From: an uncultured Dehalococcoidia bacterium
Lineage (GTDB): Bacteria; Chloroflexota; Dehalococcoidia; Lucifugimonadales; Lucifugimonadaceae
Direction: 5' to 3'
DNA length: 64,000 nucleotides
Assembly (NCBI GenBank): GCA_958295935.1
Contig: OY282385.1
Coordinates: forward strand, 434,001 to 498,000
The notes below the pieces were generated by a model. That model had not been told where the DNA came from. It searched no databases and was given only the letters and a program-made list of their open reading frames with translations. A program made the position numbers and the translations under genes. Position 1 is the stretch's first letter, and each line of letters starts with the position of its first letter. Of this stretch, positions 8,901-18,417 are shown piece after piece.

Positions 8901-9904
8901 CTACGGAGTCGGCGCGTCCGCAGGTATTAGAGACTCCGCCCGCAGGTCGTCCCAGAGTTCCGGGGGAATCACTGACCCCACCATCTCGACGTTCTGCAAA
9001 AGCTCGGAAACGCTCGAAGCGCCGGGAATAACCGTGGCAACCGCCGGATGCGCAAGCACGAACTGAAGCGCAGCCGCTCGGAGGTCCACGCCGTGACTGT
9101 CACAAACCGACTTCAATCGCCGGGCGCGCTGCACCAGGCGGGCGGGAGCCGGTTCGTAGTCGAACGAAACAGGGCCGGAAAGGTCCCGGGCCAGGATGCC
9201 GGAGTTGTAAGGCCCCCCGATGGCGACCTTCACACCCCGCTCGAGGCAGAGAGGCATGAACTCCCCATGAGCGCCATAGTCGAGCAGCGTGTAGCGGCCG
9301 GCAAGCAGCGCTATGTCCATGTCGAACTGACGGATGAAGCGGGCCAGCATCTGCCACTCGTTCATTCCTGCCCCCACCGCCCTCACTACGCCCTGATCGC
9401 GCAACTCGATCAGCGCAGGCATGGCAGTCTCCACCGCCTCCGCTTCAAGACCGCCCATGTCCGGATCGTGAAGGTAGAGAATGTCTATCCGATCCATGCC
9501 CAGACGCTTCAGGCTCTCTTCCACCGACCGGCGTATGCCGTCGCGCGTCATGTCGAACACAGGCTCAAGCTCAGGCAGGCCCTCAGGACCAAGAGCGCCA
9601 TTCCCCGTTGCATTGAGTACCCGACCCGCCTTTGTCGAAATAGTCACAAGGTCCCTGTCTCTGCCCGCAAGCGCCCTGCCCAGTCGAACCTCGCTGCGTT
9701 TCCATACAAGGGCGCCGTGTCGAAGTAGCGAACTCCAGCCTTGAAGGCAGCCGTTGCAACCTCCATCCCCTCCTCGAAGCCCACGCCGCCATACAGACCG
9801 CCGGCCTCAACCAGACCGCTGAGAGCCGCGCACCCCAGACCAAGCCTCGTCACGGACACGCCCGTACGCCCTATAGGTACCTTTGCAAACGCTTCTATCG
9901 GCAC
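8901..9904 (-). pseudogene. Aldo/keto reductase (L-fucose/galactose dehydrogenase type), one frameshift
   Basis: The N-terminal part (9904 to about 9690) has 'VPIGRTGVSVTRLGLGCAAL' and 'GVRYFDTAPLYGN'; the rest (to 8901) continues in another frame with 'TISTKAGRVL', 'DILYLHDPD' and 'LAHPAVATVIPGASS'. Losing one base near 9690 joins them into 'YGN-SEVRLGRALAGRDRDLVTISTKAGR', the expected family sequence. Together they give a full-length (~330 residue) aldo/keto reductase that would oxidise or reduce an aldose or lactol with NAD(P). The single-base break argues for either very recent decay or a sequencing indel. Confidence 0.85.
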
Positions 9905-10110
9905 AGTCTGAACTCCGTCAGGCCCCCTCGATTAGTGACAAGCCTGAAAATCCCGGGAACAATGAAAGACAACCGTCACTGCCCCAGCCTGGATCGTATG
10001 CCATCCTCAAATTCGCTCAACGTAACAGGATACCCGCCCGTCAATCCCTCTGTAGCCCGCTCTAACGTCGTCACGTGTCAAACCAACATAGGAATGTCCA
10101 TACCACTCCC

Positions 10111-11073
10111 CTATCCCGAAACGTCGAGGCCGGATCGAGGCGATAGCTCGTGCGACGTGATGAGCAACTCATACATAACCGCATGGTGCGTGTTCTTCAT
10201 CGGAACCTTGGCCAGGTGGAATCCTCGCCTTCGCGCCATCTCGATGATGTCGGGACTTTCGTCGTAGGTCATCATGAAGGCCCCGGCTACCCTGGACATA
10301 CGCTCGAACAAATCCTCGTGATCGATCTCGTTGTACGTATACAAGCGCCGCCCTGCACGCTTGCCCGCGGCGGTGTAGGGAGGATCTATGAAGAACGCGG
10401 CTGAACGGTTGTCCCTGCACAACTCCACTAGGTTCACACCGTCTCCCTGAAAGAAATCGAGCCGCCCGGCACACTCCCCGATAGCTCGGATACGGGAGGC
10501 AAGGGTCTCAGCGTACCAGCGGGAAGAAATCCCATTCCCATTCTCCCCTTGCCTCATCACAGAAGCGCCCACGGCCATTATGCCGCCCCGGTTGACCCTG
10601 TTCCGCAAGAGGGTTCGGAATGCCCCTTCCACTCCCGAAACCCCGGCCCCGGAAAACACCGCGCCCACGTTCTCCGGGGTTGGAACGAAACTCTCGACTC
10701 GCAGGGCCAACCGCTCGGCGTCGTTAATCATGCACCGCCACAAATTCGACACGTCCGGGTCTTTCTCGCAAAGCGCCGCGCGGTCTGCGTAGCAATCCAT
10801 GACCGCCGTCAGGGACGCAACGCCGCCGCCGGCAAATGGCTCGACGAACACCTCTGGACGGAAACTGAGCCCCGCCAGCCACTTCCTTATCTCCGGTACG
10901 AGCCAGGTCTTGCCCCCCGGATAGCGTAAGGGGCTGCGCTGCGGAACCGAAGCGACGTTGACCACCCTATCGGACAACGTCGGAATCATCTGAACGTCGC
11001 GAGGCTCAACCCGTGCCTCGACACCATCCCTAAAGCCGAGCCCGTTGACGCCTACCTCCCGCGTGGCTGGCAT
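10111..11073 (-). CDS. D12-class (Dam-like) adenine-specific DNA methyltransferase
   Basis: A 320-residue N6-adenine methyltransferase. Motif I-like region 'SPLRYPGGKTWLVPEI' binds S-adenosylmethionine, followed by 'VFVEPFAGGGVASL', and the catalytic motif IV is 'FFIDPPYTAAGKR'. The order matches the D12/alpha-amino methyltransferases (Dam, M.DpnM). The ATG at 11073 gives a 28-residue leader; ATG 10989 puts the start nearer the first motif, as is usual, and may be the true one. No endonuclease is adjacent, so it is probably a solitary methyltransferase or phage-derived. It is intact while its neighbours are frameshifted. Confidence 0.9.
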   Translation of the reverse strand: MPATREVGVNGLGFRDGVEARVEPRDVQMIPTLSDRVVNVASVPQRSPLRYPGGKTWLVPEIRKWLAGLSFRPEVFVEPFAGGGVASLTAVMDCYADRAALCEKDPDVSNLWRCMINDAERLALRVESFVPTPENVGAVFSGAGVSGVEGAFRTLLRNRVNRGGIMAVGASVMRQGENGNGISSRWYAETLASRIRAIGECAGRLDFFQGDGVNLVELCRDNRSAAFFIDPPYTAAGKRAGRRLYTYNEIDHEDLFERMSRVAGAFMMTYDESPDIIEMARRRGFHLAKVPMKNTHHAVMYELLITSHELSPRSGLDVSG

Positions 11074-11196
11074 CTCAAGCCGTCTCGAATGTCATGGCTG
11101 AAGTAAGAATGAGCATGACCCGCTCGAGAGATGGAGCGTCCCCACCCCCACTACTTCACCAGACCGCGAGTCATCAACCCTCAACCTGCTCTCGCA

Positions 11197-12267
11197 TCAG
11201 CCGCTCAGGACCGCAGACACTATGGCGTCACCGACACTCGAAGTACTGGAAGACCCACCCAGATCCGCGGTAAGGATCTCGCCTTGCGCCAAGACCTGCA
11301 AAGTCGCCTGCTCCAACCTGTCCGCCGCAGCGCCCTCACCGAGGTGACGCAGCATCATGGCCCCGGTCAGTATCTGCGCCATGGGATTCGCCAATCCTTT
11401 GCCCGCAATGTCCGGCGCCGTCCCGTGAGTCGGCTCGAACATAGACGGACCGACGCGCTCAGGACTCAGGTTCGCACTCTGTGCAAGACCCATGCTGCCG
11501 GTCACCATTGCGCTAACGTCGGTGATGATGTCACCGAATAGATTGGAAGCCACCAGCACGTCGAACTGTTCCGGCGCGCGGATCATCTCCATGCACGCAC
11601 GGTCGATCAGCATCGAGTCCGTCTCGATCTCTGGATAGCGCTCGCTGACCGCCTCGAAAGTGCGGTCCCAAAGAGCCATTCCGTAACCCAGAGCATTCGA
11701 CTTGGTGATCGACGTAACTCGACCCGCCTTGCCGCGCTCTTTGGCCAACTCGAAAGCGTAAGCGATGATGCGCTCCGTGCCCCGACGGGTGAAAACCGCG
11801 GTCTGCACTGCCACCTCTTCCGGAAAACCTTCATACTGGAACCCGCCAACGTTCGCGTACTCGCCCTCCGTGTTCTCACGCACCACCACAAGGTCTATGT
11901 CACCGGCCTTCTTTCCCGCCAGCGGGGACTCCACACCGGGATACAGCGTCGAAGGCCGCTCGCAAACGTACTGGTCGAACGTCCTCCGAATAGGCAACAG
12001 CAAGCCGTTCAACGTTACGTGATCCTGAATCTCAGGATGCCCCACCGCGCCGAGAAAGATGGCGTCGAACCCCGCAAGCCGATCCACCCCGTCTTCCGGA
12101 AGCATCTCGCCATGCTCCAGGTAGTAGTCCGAACCCCAAGGGAACTCTGTGAAACCCCACGCGATCTTCTCCCTCGACCCAACCGCCTCAAGCGCCTTCA
12201 GACCCTCGCCAACCACCTCTTTGCCTATGCCGTCTCCCCTGATGACGGCGATTTTGTACTCGTTCAT
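11197..12267 (-). CDS. Isopropylmalate/tartrate dehydrogenase-family NAD-dependent decarboxylating dehydrogenase
   Basis: A 356-residue member of the isocitrate/isopropylmalate dehydrogenase family, closest in look to tartrate/D-malate dehydrogenases. It has the N-terminal 'IAVIRGDGIGKEVV', 'RENTEGEYANVGG', 'TSITKSNALGYGM', the metal-binding 'NLFGDIITDVSAMV' and 'FEPTHGTAPDIAGK'. It would oxidatively decarboxylate a malate-like 2-hydroxyacid. The ATG at 12267 follows AAGGAG with good spacing. It sits beside a 3-hydroxyisobutyrate-type dehydrogenase on the same strand, with other sugar-acid enzymes around it, which suggests hydroxyacid catabolism. Confidence 0.9.
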   Translation of the reverse strand: MNEYKIAVIRGDGIGKEVVGEGLKALEAVGSREKIAWGFTEFPWGSDYYLEHGEMLPEDGVDRLAGFDAIFLGAVGHPEIQDHVTLNGLLLPIRRTFDQYVCERPSTLYPGVESPLAGKKAGDIDLVVVRENTEGEYANVGGFQYEGFPEEVAVQTAVFTRRGTERIIAYAFELAKERGKAGRVTSITKSNALGYGMALWDRTFEAVSERYPEIETDSMLIDRACMEMIRAPEQFDVLVASNLFGDIITDVSAMVTGSMGLAQSANLSPERVGPSMFEPTHGTAPDIAGKGLANPMAQILTGAMMLRHLGEGAAADRLEQATLQVLAQGEILTADLGGSSSTSSVGDAIVSAVLSG

Positions 12268-12343
12268 GTGTCTCCTTGCCACTCGCGCCAATGCCATGGC
12301 GCAATAGGCACAGGTCCTTTCTCATCTTGCCTGATCGCACGAA

Positions 12344-13230
12344 TCATCCGACAGACTCCCGCGCTCGCCGCTCAAGTACCAGAAGCGCGCCGGAGATGTC
12401 CCCCTCCGAGTACCCGGCGGATACCAGGTCGTCAAAGACTTTCACCGATTCAATCGTCGCCGGCATCGAAAGACCCATCTCCCCGGCCAGCTCGGTAATG
12501 ATGCCCAGATCCTTCACGAGGTTGCGCACGGGCGCGGCCGAATGCTCGAAGTCCCGAGCCGCAGTGATAGGACCGTTCCGCTCCACCATGGTGCTCTGTC
12601 CCCAACTCGCGCTCAGCACTATTCGACCGCTTCCACCAGATCCACCCCAACCGCATTCGCCATGGCGAAGGCCTCTGCCGCCGCGACGGAGTGGACCGCT
12701 ACAAGTGCCTGATTGATGAGCTTCATCGCGGTTCCCGCGCCCGTGTTTCCCATGCGGCGGACGTTGGAACCCATCATCTCCAGGCACGGCCGCGCCGTCG
12801 CAAAGGCCCCTTCGTCCCCGCCCACCATTATGGAAAGAGTCCCGTCAGCCGCCCTGAGAGGCCCTCCGCTTATAGGCGCGTCCAGAAAGGCCGCGCCTGC
12901 CGCCGACGCCGCCGAGGCGCAGTCGCGGGACGTCGAGATGTCAACCGTTCCGTGGTCCGCAAGCACCGCACCGCACCGGGCGTTCTCTATCAAACCGCCC
13001 CGGCCCAGAAAGACGCGGCGGGTGGTTTCAACACTGTCCAGGCACGACAGCACAATATCGCACTGCCCGGAGAGGTCTGCAGGAGACTCGGCGACGCTCG
13101 CCCCGGCCAAAGACATTGCATCCACCTTGGCGCGGGTACGACTCCACACCACCAGAGCAGCGCCCTTCGAGAGCAGGTTGTTGGCCATGCCCTGCCCCAT
13201 GTTCCCAAGCCCGACAAATCCAACCTTCAT
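12344..13230 (-). pseudogene. 3-hydroxyisobutyrate dehydrogenase-family protein, one frameshift
   Basis: From ATG 13230 the protein starts 'MKVGFVGLGNMGQGMANNLL', the NAD(P)-binding GxGxxG of beta-hydroxyacid dehydrogenases. It continues through 'FLDAPISGGPLRAADGTLSIMVGG' (substrate loop) and 'TGAGTAMKLINQAL' (with catalytic Lys), then stops at 12619. The expected helical C-terminal domain follows in another frame from about 12630 to 12344 ('LSASWGQSTMV', 'KDLGIITELAGEMGLSMPA'). A single-base change near 12630 reconnects them into a ~295-residue enzyme. It probably formed a pair with the dehydrogenase at 11197-12267. Confidence 0.88.
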
Positions 13231-13509
13231 ACGCGTACTCTCAACAAGTCTGCATCCTTGGGGATGAGCGTTTCCGGCGAGCCGTCAGCCGATGGGCTGC
13301 GCGACCCGGACAATCGATTATATGTTCCCAGATAACCAGGACTTCCGGCAAACCCGCGTGCTCTCCAGCCGGACGAACGCCGAGCCCGCTGCACGGCCCG
13401 CGAGAACTCAAGGGTCAACCGCTGCTAAGATAGCGCATACATCCTTATGCCTCAGTACGTCACGCCGCAATTCATCACGCCGCATACCGCGCGTCTGCGC
13501 TGATCCAAT

Positions 13510-14301
13510 ATGGCCGTCATTCCCGCAACATCGGCATGCGCATGGTGCCTGACAGGGCCGCCGGAGGAATCCTTGCGCCGCCTGCAGGCGCTCGGATTCG
13601 ACATGGTAGACCTGCGGCCCGACTGTTGGAACGGGATCGACCAAGACGACCTGCAAAGACTGGGAATCGTAGTCCCCTGCACAGGCGTCACGCCAATGCA
13701 GATGGCCCCCGGACTATCGCTCGACTCCCTGGCAACACCCAGCGCAGACGCCGCACTGCCCTACTTCACAAATGCGCTGGAACGCAGCGCATCCATTGGC
13801 GCAACATGCGCGTACATGACCACCCCGGACCGCGGCGCAGGTGAAGAACCCGCATACGTTCGCTCCATGTCCAAACTCGGAGACCGCGCCGCAAGCTTGG
13901 GGATGAAACTCTGCGTCGAACCCTCGCCGGGAAGGGCGCTCGCCGATTACACCGAAACTATGAGGCTGATCGACAACGCCGGTTCCGAAGGTCTCTTCGC
14001 ACTGCTCGACCTCGGACATCTACTGCTCACCGGGGAAGACCCGCCCGCAACCATAAAAGCGCTGGGCGACCGGCTCGGTTACGTTCACGTCGACGATAAC
14101 GACGGCCAGTCCGACGCACACTACGGCCTGATGGAAGGCGTGATGTCGGAAAAGTATCTTTACGGATTCCTCGACGCCCTCGCCGACTCGCCCTACAAGG
14201 GGCCATTGGCCATCGAGATCAAGTCCGATCTACCCTCTCCATTGTTGTCCCTCGTACGATCTCGAAACCTGATAGCCGAGTGGGCGTTGGCCGCCGGATA
14301 G
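13510..14301 (+). CDS. Sugar phosphate isomerase/epimerase-family TIM-barrel protein
   Basis: A 263-residue protein of the xylose-isomerase-like / AP-endonuclease-2 barrel family. It has 'LQALGFDMVDLRPDCW' near the N-terminus, a Glu in 'MKLCVEPSPGRALADY', 'FALLDLGHLLLTGEDP' and 'LGYVHVDDNDGQSDAH', which carry the metal-binding Glu, Asp, His and Asp positions expected of the fold. Substrate cannot be told from sequence; relatives are sugar or hydroxypyruvate isomerases. It is divergent from the hydroxyacid dehydrogenase at 13230 and starts the plus-strand run that leads into the corrinoid operon. Confidence 0.85.
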   Translation: MAVIPATSACAWCLTGPPEESLRRLQALGFDMVDLRPDCWNGIDQDDLQRLGIVVPCTGVTPMQMAPGLSLDSLATPSADAALPYFTNALERSASIGATCAYMTTPDRGAGEEPAYVRSMSKLGDRAASLGMKLCVEPSPGRALADYTETMRLIDNAGSEGLFALLDLGHLLLTGEDPPATIKALGDRLGYVHVDDNDGQSDAHYGLMEGVMSEKYLYGFLDALADSPYKGPLAIEIKSDLPSPLLSLVRSRNLIAEWALAAG

Positions 14302-14404
14302 AGTCGCCGGTACGGGAAAACTCTCTCACACACCCGTAGCCATGCTCCGTTAGGCGCTACGATTGAAAGCCGCACAGCCACGGGAAGCAACGGGCCCGGT
14401 GAAG

Positions 14405-14746
14405 ATGACGAGAACAAGAGTCATGTACTGGAAGGAAATTCCGGTGCAGGTGCAGGCCGAAGACGGTAGGGAAACCGTTTCCATGCCCCTCGACCCCGCA
14501 TTCCAGGAGGCCGTAGACGCCATCGCAATGTTCGACGGCAGCGCGGGAAGCGACCAGTACCTCGACGCCTGGGAATGGGGACCCTACGCCTCTTCAGACT
14601 GCAACCCATCCGAGGCCGCGGAAGCGGCGGCAAGCCGCTACAACACGGGCATCCCAAGAGACTTTGTGGCCCGCATAAGAGACCTGCACAGAGCCGGGCG
14701 GCGAAATACCAATCCCGGCGCCATCGATCACTGGTTCGATGCCTGA
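14405..14746 (+). CDS. Small 'virulence factor' family protein (PF13769-like), head of corrinoid operon
   Basis: A 113-residue protein with the conserved core 'MYWKEIPVQVQAEDG', 'PLDPAFQEAVDAIAM' and 'LDAWEWGP', which I recognise as the Virulence_fact family, named historically and of unknown biochemistry. The ATG at 14405 is preferred because homology starts there; an in-frame ATG at 14363 would add 14 residues. It overlaps the next gene (homocysteine S-methyltransferase) by eight bases, so it belongs to the methyl-transfer operon. That context suggests a role in corrinoid or methyl metabolism rather than virulence. Confidence 0.72.
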   Translation: MTRTRVMYWKEIPVQVQAEDGRETVSMPLDPAFQEAVDAIAMFDGSAGSDQYLDAWEWGPYASSDCNPSEAAEAAASRYNTGIPRDFVARIRDLHRAGRRNTNPGAIDHWFDA

Positions 14747-15692
14747 AGCAATGCCAACGTCAAGAGAACCTTCGTCGAAAGACTGTGCCCCCGCAAAAGG
14801 GATACTAGACAGGCTGGCCCAGGGGGAAACCCTCGCACTCGACGGAGCGACCGGTACATACCTGCAAAAGTGCGGTTTGGAGCCGGGAGGGTGCCCTGAA
14901 CTCATGAACGCCGAGGTCCCGGACACGGTGAGGAGTATGACAGCCAGATACTTCGAGGCCGGGTCCGACATGGCCCTCACCAATTCCTTTGGAGGCTCTA
15001 AGTTCATGCTGCGAAAGTACGGCGTGGGCGACCGGGTTCGAGAACTCAATCGGCTGGCAGCGGAACACGTCCGAGCCGTCGCGCCGCAGGGCGGCTTCGT
15101 AGTTGGATCGGTCGGCCCGACCGGAGAATTCATGGAGCCGCTGGGCGAAGTTTCAGAGCAGGAAATGTACGACGCTTTCGCAGAGCAAATCACAGCCCTG
15201 GAGGAAGGCGGCGCAGACGCGGTCGTAATCGAGACTCAAATGGCCCTCGAAGAGGCCGCAACCGCAATCCGGGCCGCACGGGACAACACCGGCCTGACAG
15301 TCATGTCCACAATGGTATTCGAAAAGGGCCCCAGAGGTTACTTCACGATGATGGGGGTGACCCCCCAGCGCGCAGTTGTGGAACTGCAGGCCGCGGGCGC
15401 AGACGTGGTGGGAACCAATTGCGGCAACGGCATTGAAAAAATGGTCGAACTCGGCGGCATAATGCGCAACTTGACCGACGGATTCCTCATCATTCAGTCG
15501 AACGCCGGCATACCGCAGATAGTGGGCGGAGAAATCCACTACCCGGAGTCTCCGGAGTTCATGTCCGAGCGCTACGCGCAGCTGGCCGAGATACCCATTA
15601 ACATCCTGGGCGGGTGCTGCGGAACCGGCCCCGCCCACGTCGAGGCGATGGTAGAAGCTTTACGGGGCTCACCGCAGGCCGCGGCGGTCTGA
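14739..15692 (+). CDS. Homocysteine S-methyltransferase-family protein
   Basis: A 317-residue Pfam S-methyl_trans barrel: 'LALDGATGTYLQ' at the start, 'ALTNSFGGSKFML', 'VGSVGPTGEFMEP', and the zinc cysteines in 'VVGTNCGNGIEKM' and 'NILGGCCGTGPAHV'. Zinc activates a thiol acceptor such as homocysteine for methylation; some operon-encoded relatives instead handle methyl groups from betaines or methylamines. It overlaps the preceding small gene and precedes the unknown protein at 15731 by 38 bases. With the UroD-type methyltransferase and corrinoid protein downstream it could provide the end acceptor of a demethylation pathway. Confidence 0.92.
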   Translation: MPEAMPTSREPSSKDCAPAKGILDRLAQGETLALDGATGTYLQKCGLEPGGCPELMNAEVPDTVRSMTARYFEAGSDMALTNSFGGSKFMLRKYGVGDRVRELNRLAAEHVRAVAPQGGFVVGSVGPTGEFMEPLGEVSEQEMYDAFAEQITALEEGGADAVVIETQMALEEAATAIRAARDNTGLTVMSTMVFEKGPRGYFTMMGVTPQRAVVELQAAGADVVGTNCGNGIEKMVELGGIMRNLTDGFLIIQSNAGIPQIVGGEIHYPESPEFMSERYAQLAEIPINILGGCCGTGPAHVEAMVEALRGSPQAAAV

Positions 15693-15730
15693 CCGGCGAG
15701 GCGCCGACGAGCGCGGAGGTGTACCAAACC

Positions 15731-16402
15731 ATGGAACAAGACGGGAAACGGCCAAACGTCAAGCAGACGCTCAGACGGCTGGGCAGGTGCTTGGAACTGG
15801 TCTCGATGGATCCACACTTCAACGACGTGACGGTCGGACTCTACTACCAAGGCAACCTGGTTACCGTGTGGTCCTTCAGCGCCATACACGGAATCGAAAA
15901 ACGCATAGAGCAGATTCGAGACCGCCTGGTAGCGCTGGGGGGACTCAAGCCCGTGGAAGGAACGCACGATCAGGCGGTGTTTCCATCGGAGACCATATTC
16001 GAAAGACCCCTGCGGTTCCTGTTTACCCATGCGGTTGAGAAGGATCCCCGGACGGAGCCGCCCAGTGGGCCGATCTCTGCCCCGGACACCAAGACCCGGC
16101 TCACCTTCAGCGTGGCCGGCAAACAAACTGACGAGGGGTTCGTATACACCGTAACCGCCCAGGGTGAGGCGCCCAGACCACAGGCCCGCATACGCGCCGT
16201 GGTCGGCGGATACGTAAGGTACGGAGAATGCAAGCGGGTTTCACCGGATAGCTTCGTGCTTCCGGACAAGGCGCGCCACGATCAAATGGCCAGGGTGCTG
16301 CTGCCGTATGCAAGAAACGTGAGCGCCGTAGAGGGTATGCTTGCCGCTTCCGATCTTGCCGGCCAGATGACCACCCAGACACTGGGCTTTTCGCAAACCT
16401 GA
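15731..16402 (+). CDS. Conserved protein of unknown function in corrinoid operon
   Basis: A 223-residue soluble protein starting at ATG 15731. I do not recognise a family. It shows an alpha/beta N-terminal half ('ELVSMDPHFNDVTVGLYYQ', 'TVWSFSAIHGIEKRIEQI') and a C-terminal half with 'GYVRYGEC' and a helical end. No metal-binding cysteine cluster or membrane segment is visible. Its position between the methyl-acceptor enzyme and the UroD-type methyltransferase, with short spacings on both sides, argues for co-transcription and a role in the same pathway. Confidence 0.65.
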   Translation: MEQDGKRPNVKQTLRRLGRCLELVSMDPHFNDVTVGLYYQGNLVTVWSFSAIHGIEKRIEQIRDRLVALGGLKPVEGTHDQAVFPSETIFERPLRFLFTHAVEKDPRTEPPSGPISAPDTKTRLTFSVAGKQTDEGFVYTVTAQGEAPRPQARIRAVVGGYVRYGECKRVSPDSFVLPDKARHDQMARVLLPYARNVSAVEGMLAASDLAGQMTTQTLGFSQT

Positions 16403-16453
16403 GCGCCGGGCAAGGCGTTGCCAGAGTTCGAACCCGCAAGCTGGAGCGATGAT

Positions 16454-17494
16454 ATGAACGAGCCCAAGCAAATGACACCGAAAGAGCGAGTGCTCAACGC
16501 GCTTGCGGGAAAACCCGTCGACCGTCCGCCTGTATCCAACCCCACCAGCATAGCCACCGTAGAGCTGATGGACCTTGTGGACGCACCATTCCCGGAGGCG
16601 TGCCGAAACCCCGAATTGAACGCCAGGCTGGCCGTAACCGGACATACCCAACTGGGATTCGACTCGATACAGCCGTACTTCTCGATAATTCAGGAATCCT
16701 CAGCCCTGGGATGCGACATGCAGTGGGAGCAAAAGGACAACTGGCCCACGGTGCGCATGTCGAATCCGATATGGCGAGGCCCGGAAGACGTGCGAATTCC
16801 GCCAAATTTCCTGGAGCACCCCGACAACCGAGCCGTTACCGAATCCATAGGCATGATACGCCAGGAAGTCGGCGATGACGTGCCGATCATCGGTAAGACC
16901 ATGGGCCCATGGACGCTTGCCTACCACGTATTCGGAGTGGAACCATTCCTACTGGCCACCATCGATGACCCCGACGAGGTCATGAGGTCGCTGCATAAGC
17001 TGAAGGAAATATCCGTACTGTTCGGCCAGGCGCAGATCGACGCAGGCGCCGACGCCCTCACCTTTCCGGACCACGCTACCGGAGACCTCGTTAGCGGAGA
17101 GTACTACCGAAGATTCCTGCTGGAGATTCACCAGGAAATGGTCGAACGCTTGAACGTGCCCCTGATCCTGCACATTTGCGGCAAGACCGTTGACAGAATG
17201 CCCTACATAGCTCAATCCGGCATGGCCGCCTTCCACTTCGATTCCAGAAATGACCCCGCCGAGGCCATTGACGCAGTCGATGACGGCATCAGGCTGGTAG
17301 GCAACCTCAACAACCCGGAAACCCTATACGCAAGGGGGCCCGAAGAGGTCCGCCAGGAGGTGTACCGGGCGCTTGAGGCAGGCGTGCAGTTGATAGCGCC
17401 CGAATGCGCAATACCCCTTAAGACCAGACTGGAAAACCTGCTGGAGATCCCGGCAGCCGTTCAGGATTGGGCAGCCGAAAGGATGCCGGGTTAA
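16454..17494 (+). CDS. Uroporphyrinogen decarboxylase-family corrinoid methyltransferase (MtaA/MtbA-like)
   Basis: A 346-residue UroD-fold protein. It carries the zinc signature of the methyltransferase branch: H-x-C in 'LILHICGKTVD' and a later cysteine in 'LIAPECAIPLKTRLEN'. These zinc ligands occur in MtaA/MtbA/CmuA-type enzymes and are absent from true heme-pathway UroD. It begins with 'TPKERVLNALAGKPVDRPP', standard for the family. It would pass a methyl group between a methyl donor, the corrinoid protein encoded next and a thiol or folate acceptor. The ATG at 16454 is preferred over an upstream TTG at 16418. Confidence 0.9.
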   Translation: MNEPKQMTPKERVLNALAGKPVDRPPVSNPTSIATVELMDLVDAPFPEACRNPELNARLAVTGHTQLGFDSIQPYFSIIQESSALGCDMQWEQKDNWPTVRMSNPIWRGPEDVRIPPNFLEHPDNRAVTESIGMIRQEVGDDVPIIGKTMGPWTLAYHVFGVEPFLLATIDDPDEVMRSLHKLKEISVLFGQAQIDAGADALTFPDHATGDLVSGEYYRRFLLEIHQEMVERLNVPLILHICGKTVDRMPYIAQSGMAAFHFDSRNDPAEAIDAVDDGIRLVGNLNNPETLYARGPEEVRQEVYRALEAGVQLIAPECAIPLKTRLENLLEIPAAVQDWAAERMPG

Positions 17495-17655
17495 GCGCCG
17501 CGCGTCCCCCAAACCCCGCACACACTCACGTTCATCATGCCAAAATTGTTCTACCGGCCAGATCTAGACCGCCCATACGGTTCAGCCATGACTTCCCGTA
17601 CCCGTAGAGGCTGCTGCGAAAACCATTCATGCCTTGAGAGCGATCGAAGAACGCC

Positions 17656-18405
17656 ATGCCAATAGTCAACGAGGGACTTCAGAAAGAGTTCGAGTACGTC
17701 ACCCGTCCGGGAGAGCGAAAGCATATCGGCGAAACACTTGATCAGGCCGATGAACTGATGCAGGAAATGGCCTACGCCCTCATCACCGGCAAGCACCTCG
17801 AGGTTGACCGCCTGACCAGGGAGGCCCTCGACAAGGGCTATACGGCGAACCGCATCCTCGATTTCGGACTGCTGGCCGGAATGGCTATCGTCGGCGTGAA
17901 GTTCCGCGACAACATAATCTTCGTGCCGGAGGTCCTCGTCGCCGCTAGAGCAATGAAGGCCGGCATGGCGCACGTCGAACCCATACTCTCCGCAGCGGGA
18001 GTGGAACCAAAGGGCACGATCATAATGGGTACCGTGAAGGGTGACCTCCACGACATCGGCAAAAACCTTTGCATCATGATGCTCCGAGGCGCGGGGTACA
18101 CTGTCCACGACCTCGGAGTCGACACCGCGCCGGACGAGTTCGTCGACGCTATCGACGAGTACGAGGCCCAATTGGTAGGAATGTCCGCCCTGCTCACCAC
18201 CACCATGCCCAACATGGGGCGCACCATCAACGCCATCGAGGAGGCGGGTCTGAGGGATGAAGTAAGAGTGATGGTGGGCGGAGCCCCGGTAACGCAGGAA
18301 TTCGCCGACGAAATGGGGGCCGACGGCTACGGACAAAACGCCGTCGAATGCGTGGACAGAGCCAATGAGTTGATCGTGCTGCTCGAAGAACTTCGCAGAA
18401 GCTGA
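17656..18405 (+). CDS. Corrinoid (B12)-binding methyltransferase protein (MtaC/MttC-like)
   Basis: A 249-residue two-domain corrinoid protein. A helical cap (residues ~30-110) is followed by a Rossmann B12 domain with the cobalt-ligating 'GDLHDIGKNL' motif (D-x-H-x-x-G; His binds cobalt), then 'LGVDTAPDEFVDAI', 'MSALLTTTMPNM' and 'VMVGGAPVTQEFADEMGADGYG'. It is the methyl carrier of the operon, working with the UroD-type methyltransferase upstream and kept reduced by the RACo-like protein downstream. A long open frame on the opposite strand is a composition artefact. Confidence 0.93.
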   Translation: MPIVNEGLQKEFEYVTRPGERKHIGETLDQADELMQEMAYALITGKHLEVDRLTREALDKGYTANRILDFGLLAGMAIVGVKFRDNIIFVPEVLVAARAMKAGMAHVEPILSAAGVEPKGTIIMGTVKGDLHDIGKNLCIMMLRGAGYTVHDLGVDTAPDEFVDAIDEYEAQLVGMSALLTTTMPNMGRTINAIEEAGLRDEVRVMVGGAPVTQEFADEMGADGYGQNAVECVDRANELIVLLEELRRS

Positions 18406-18417
18406 ACGGCGGGAAAG

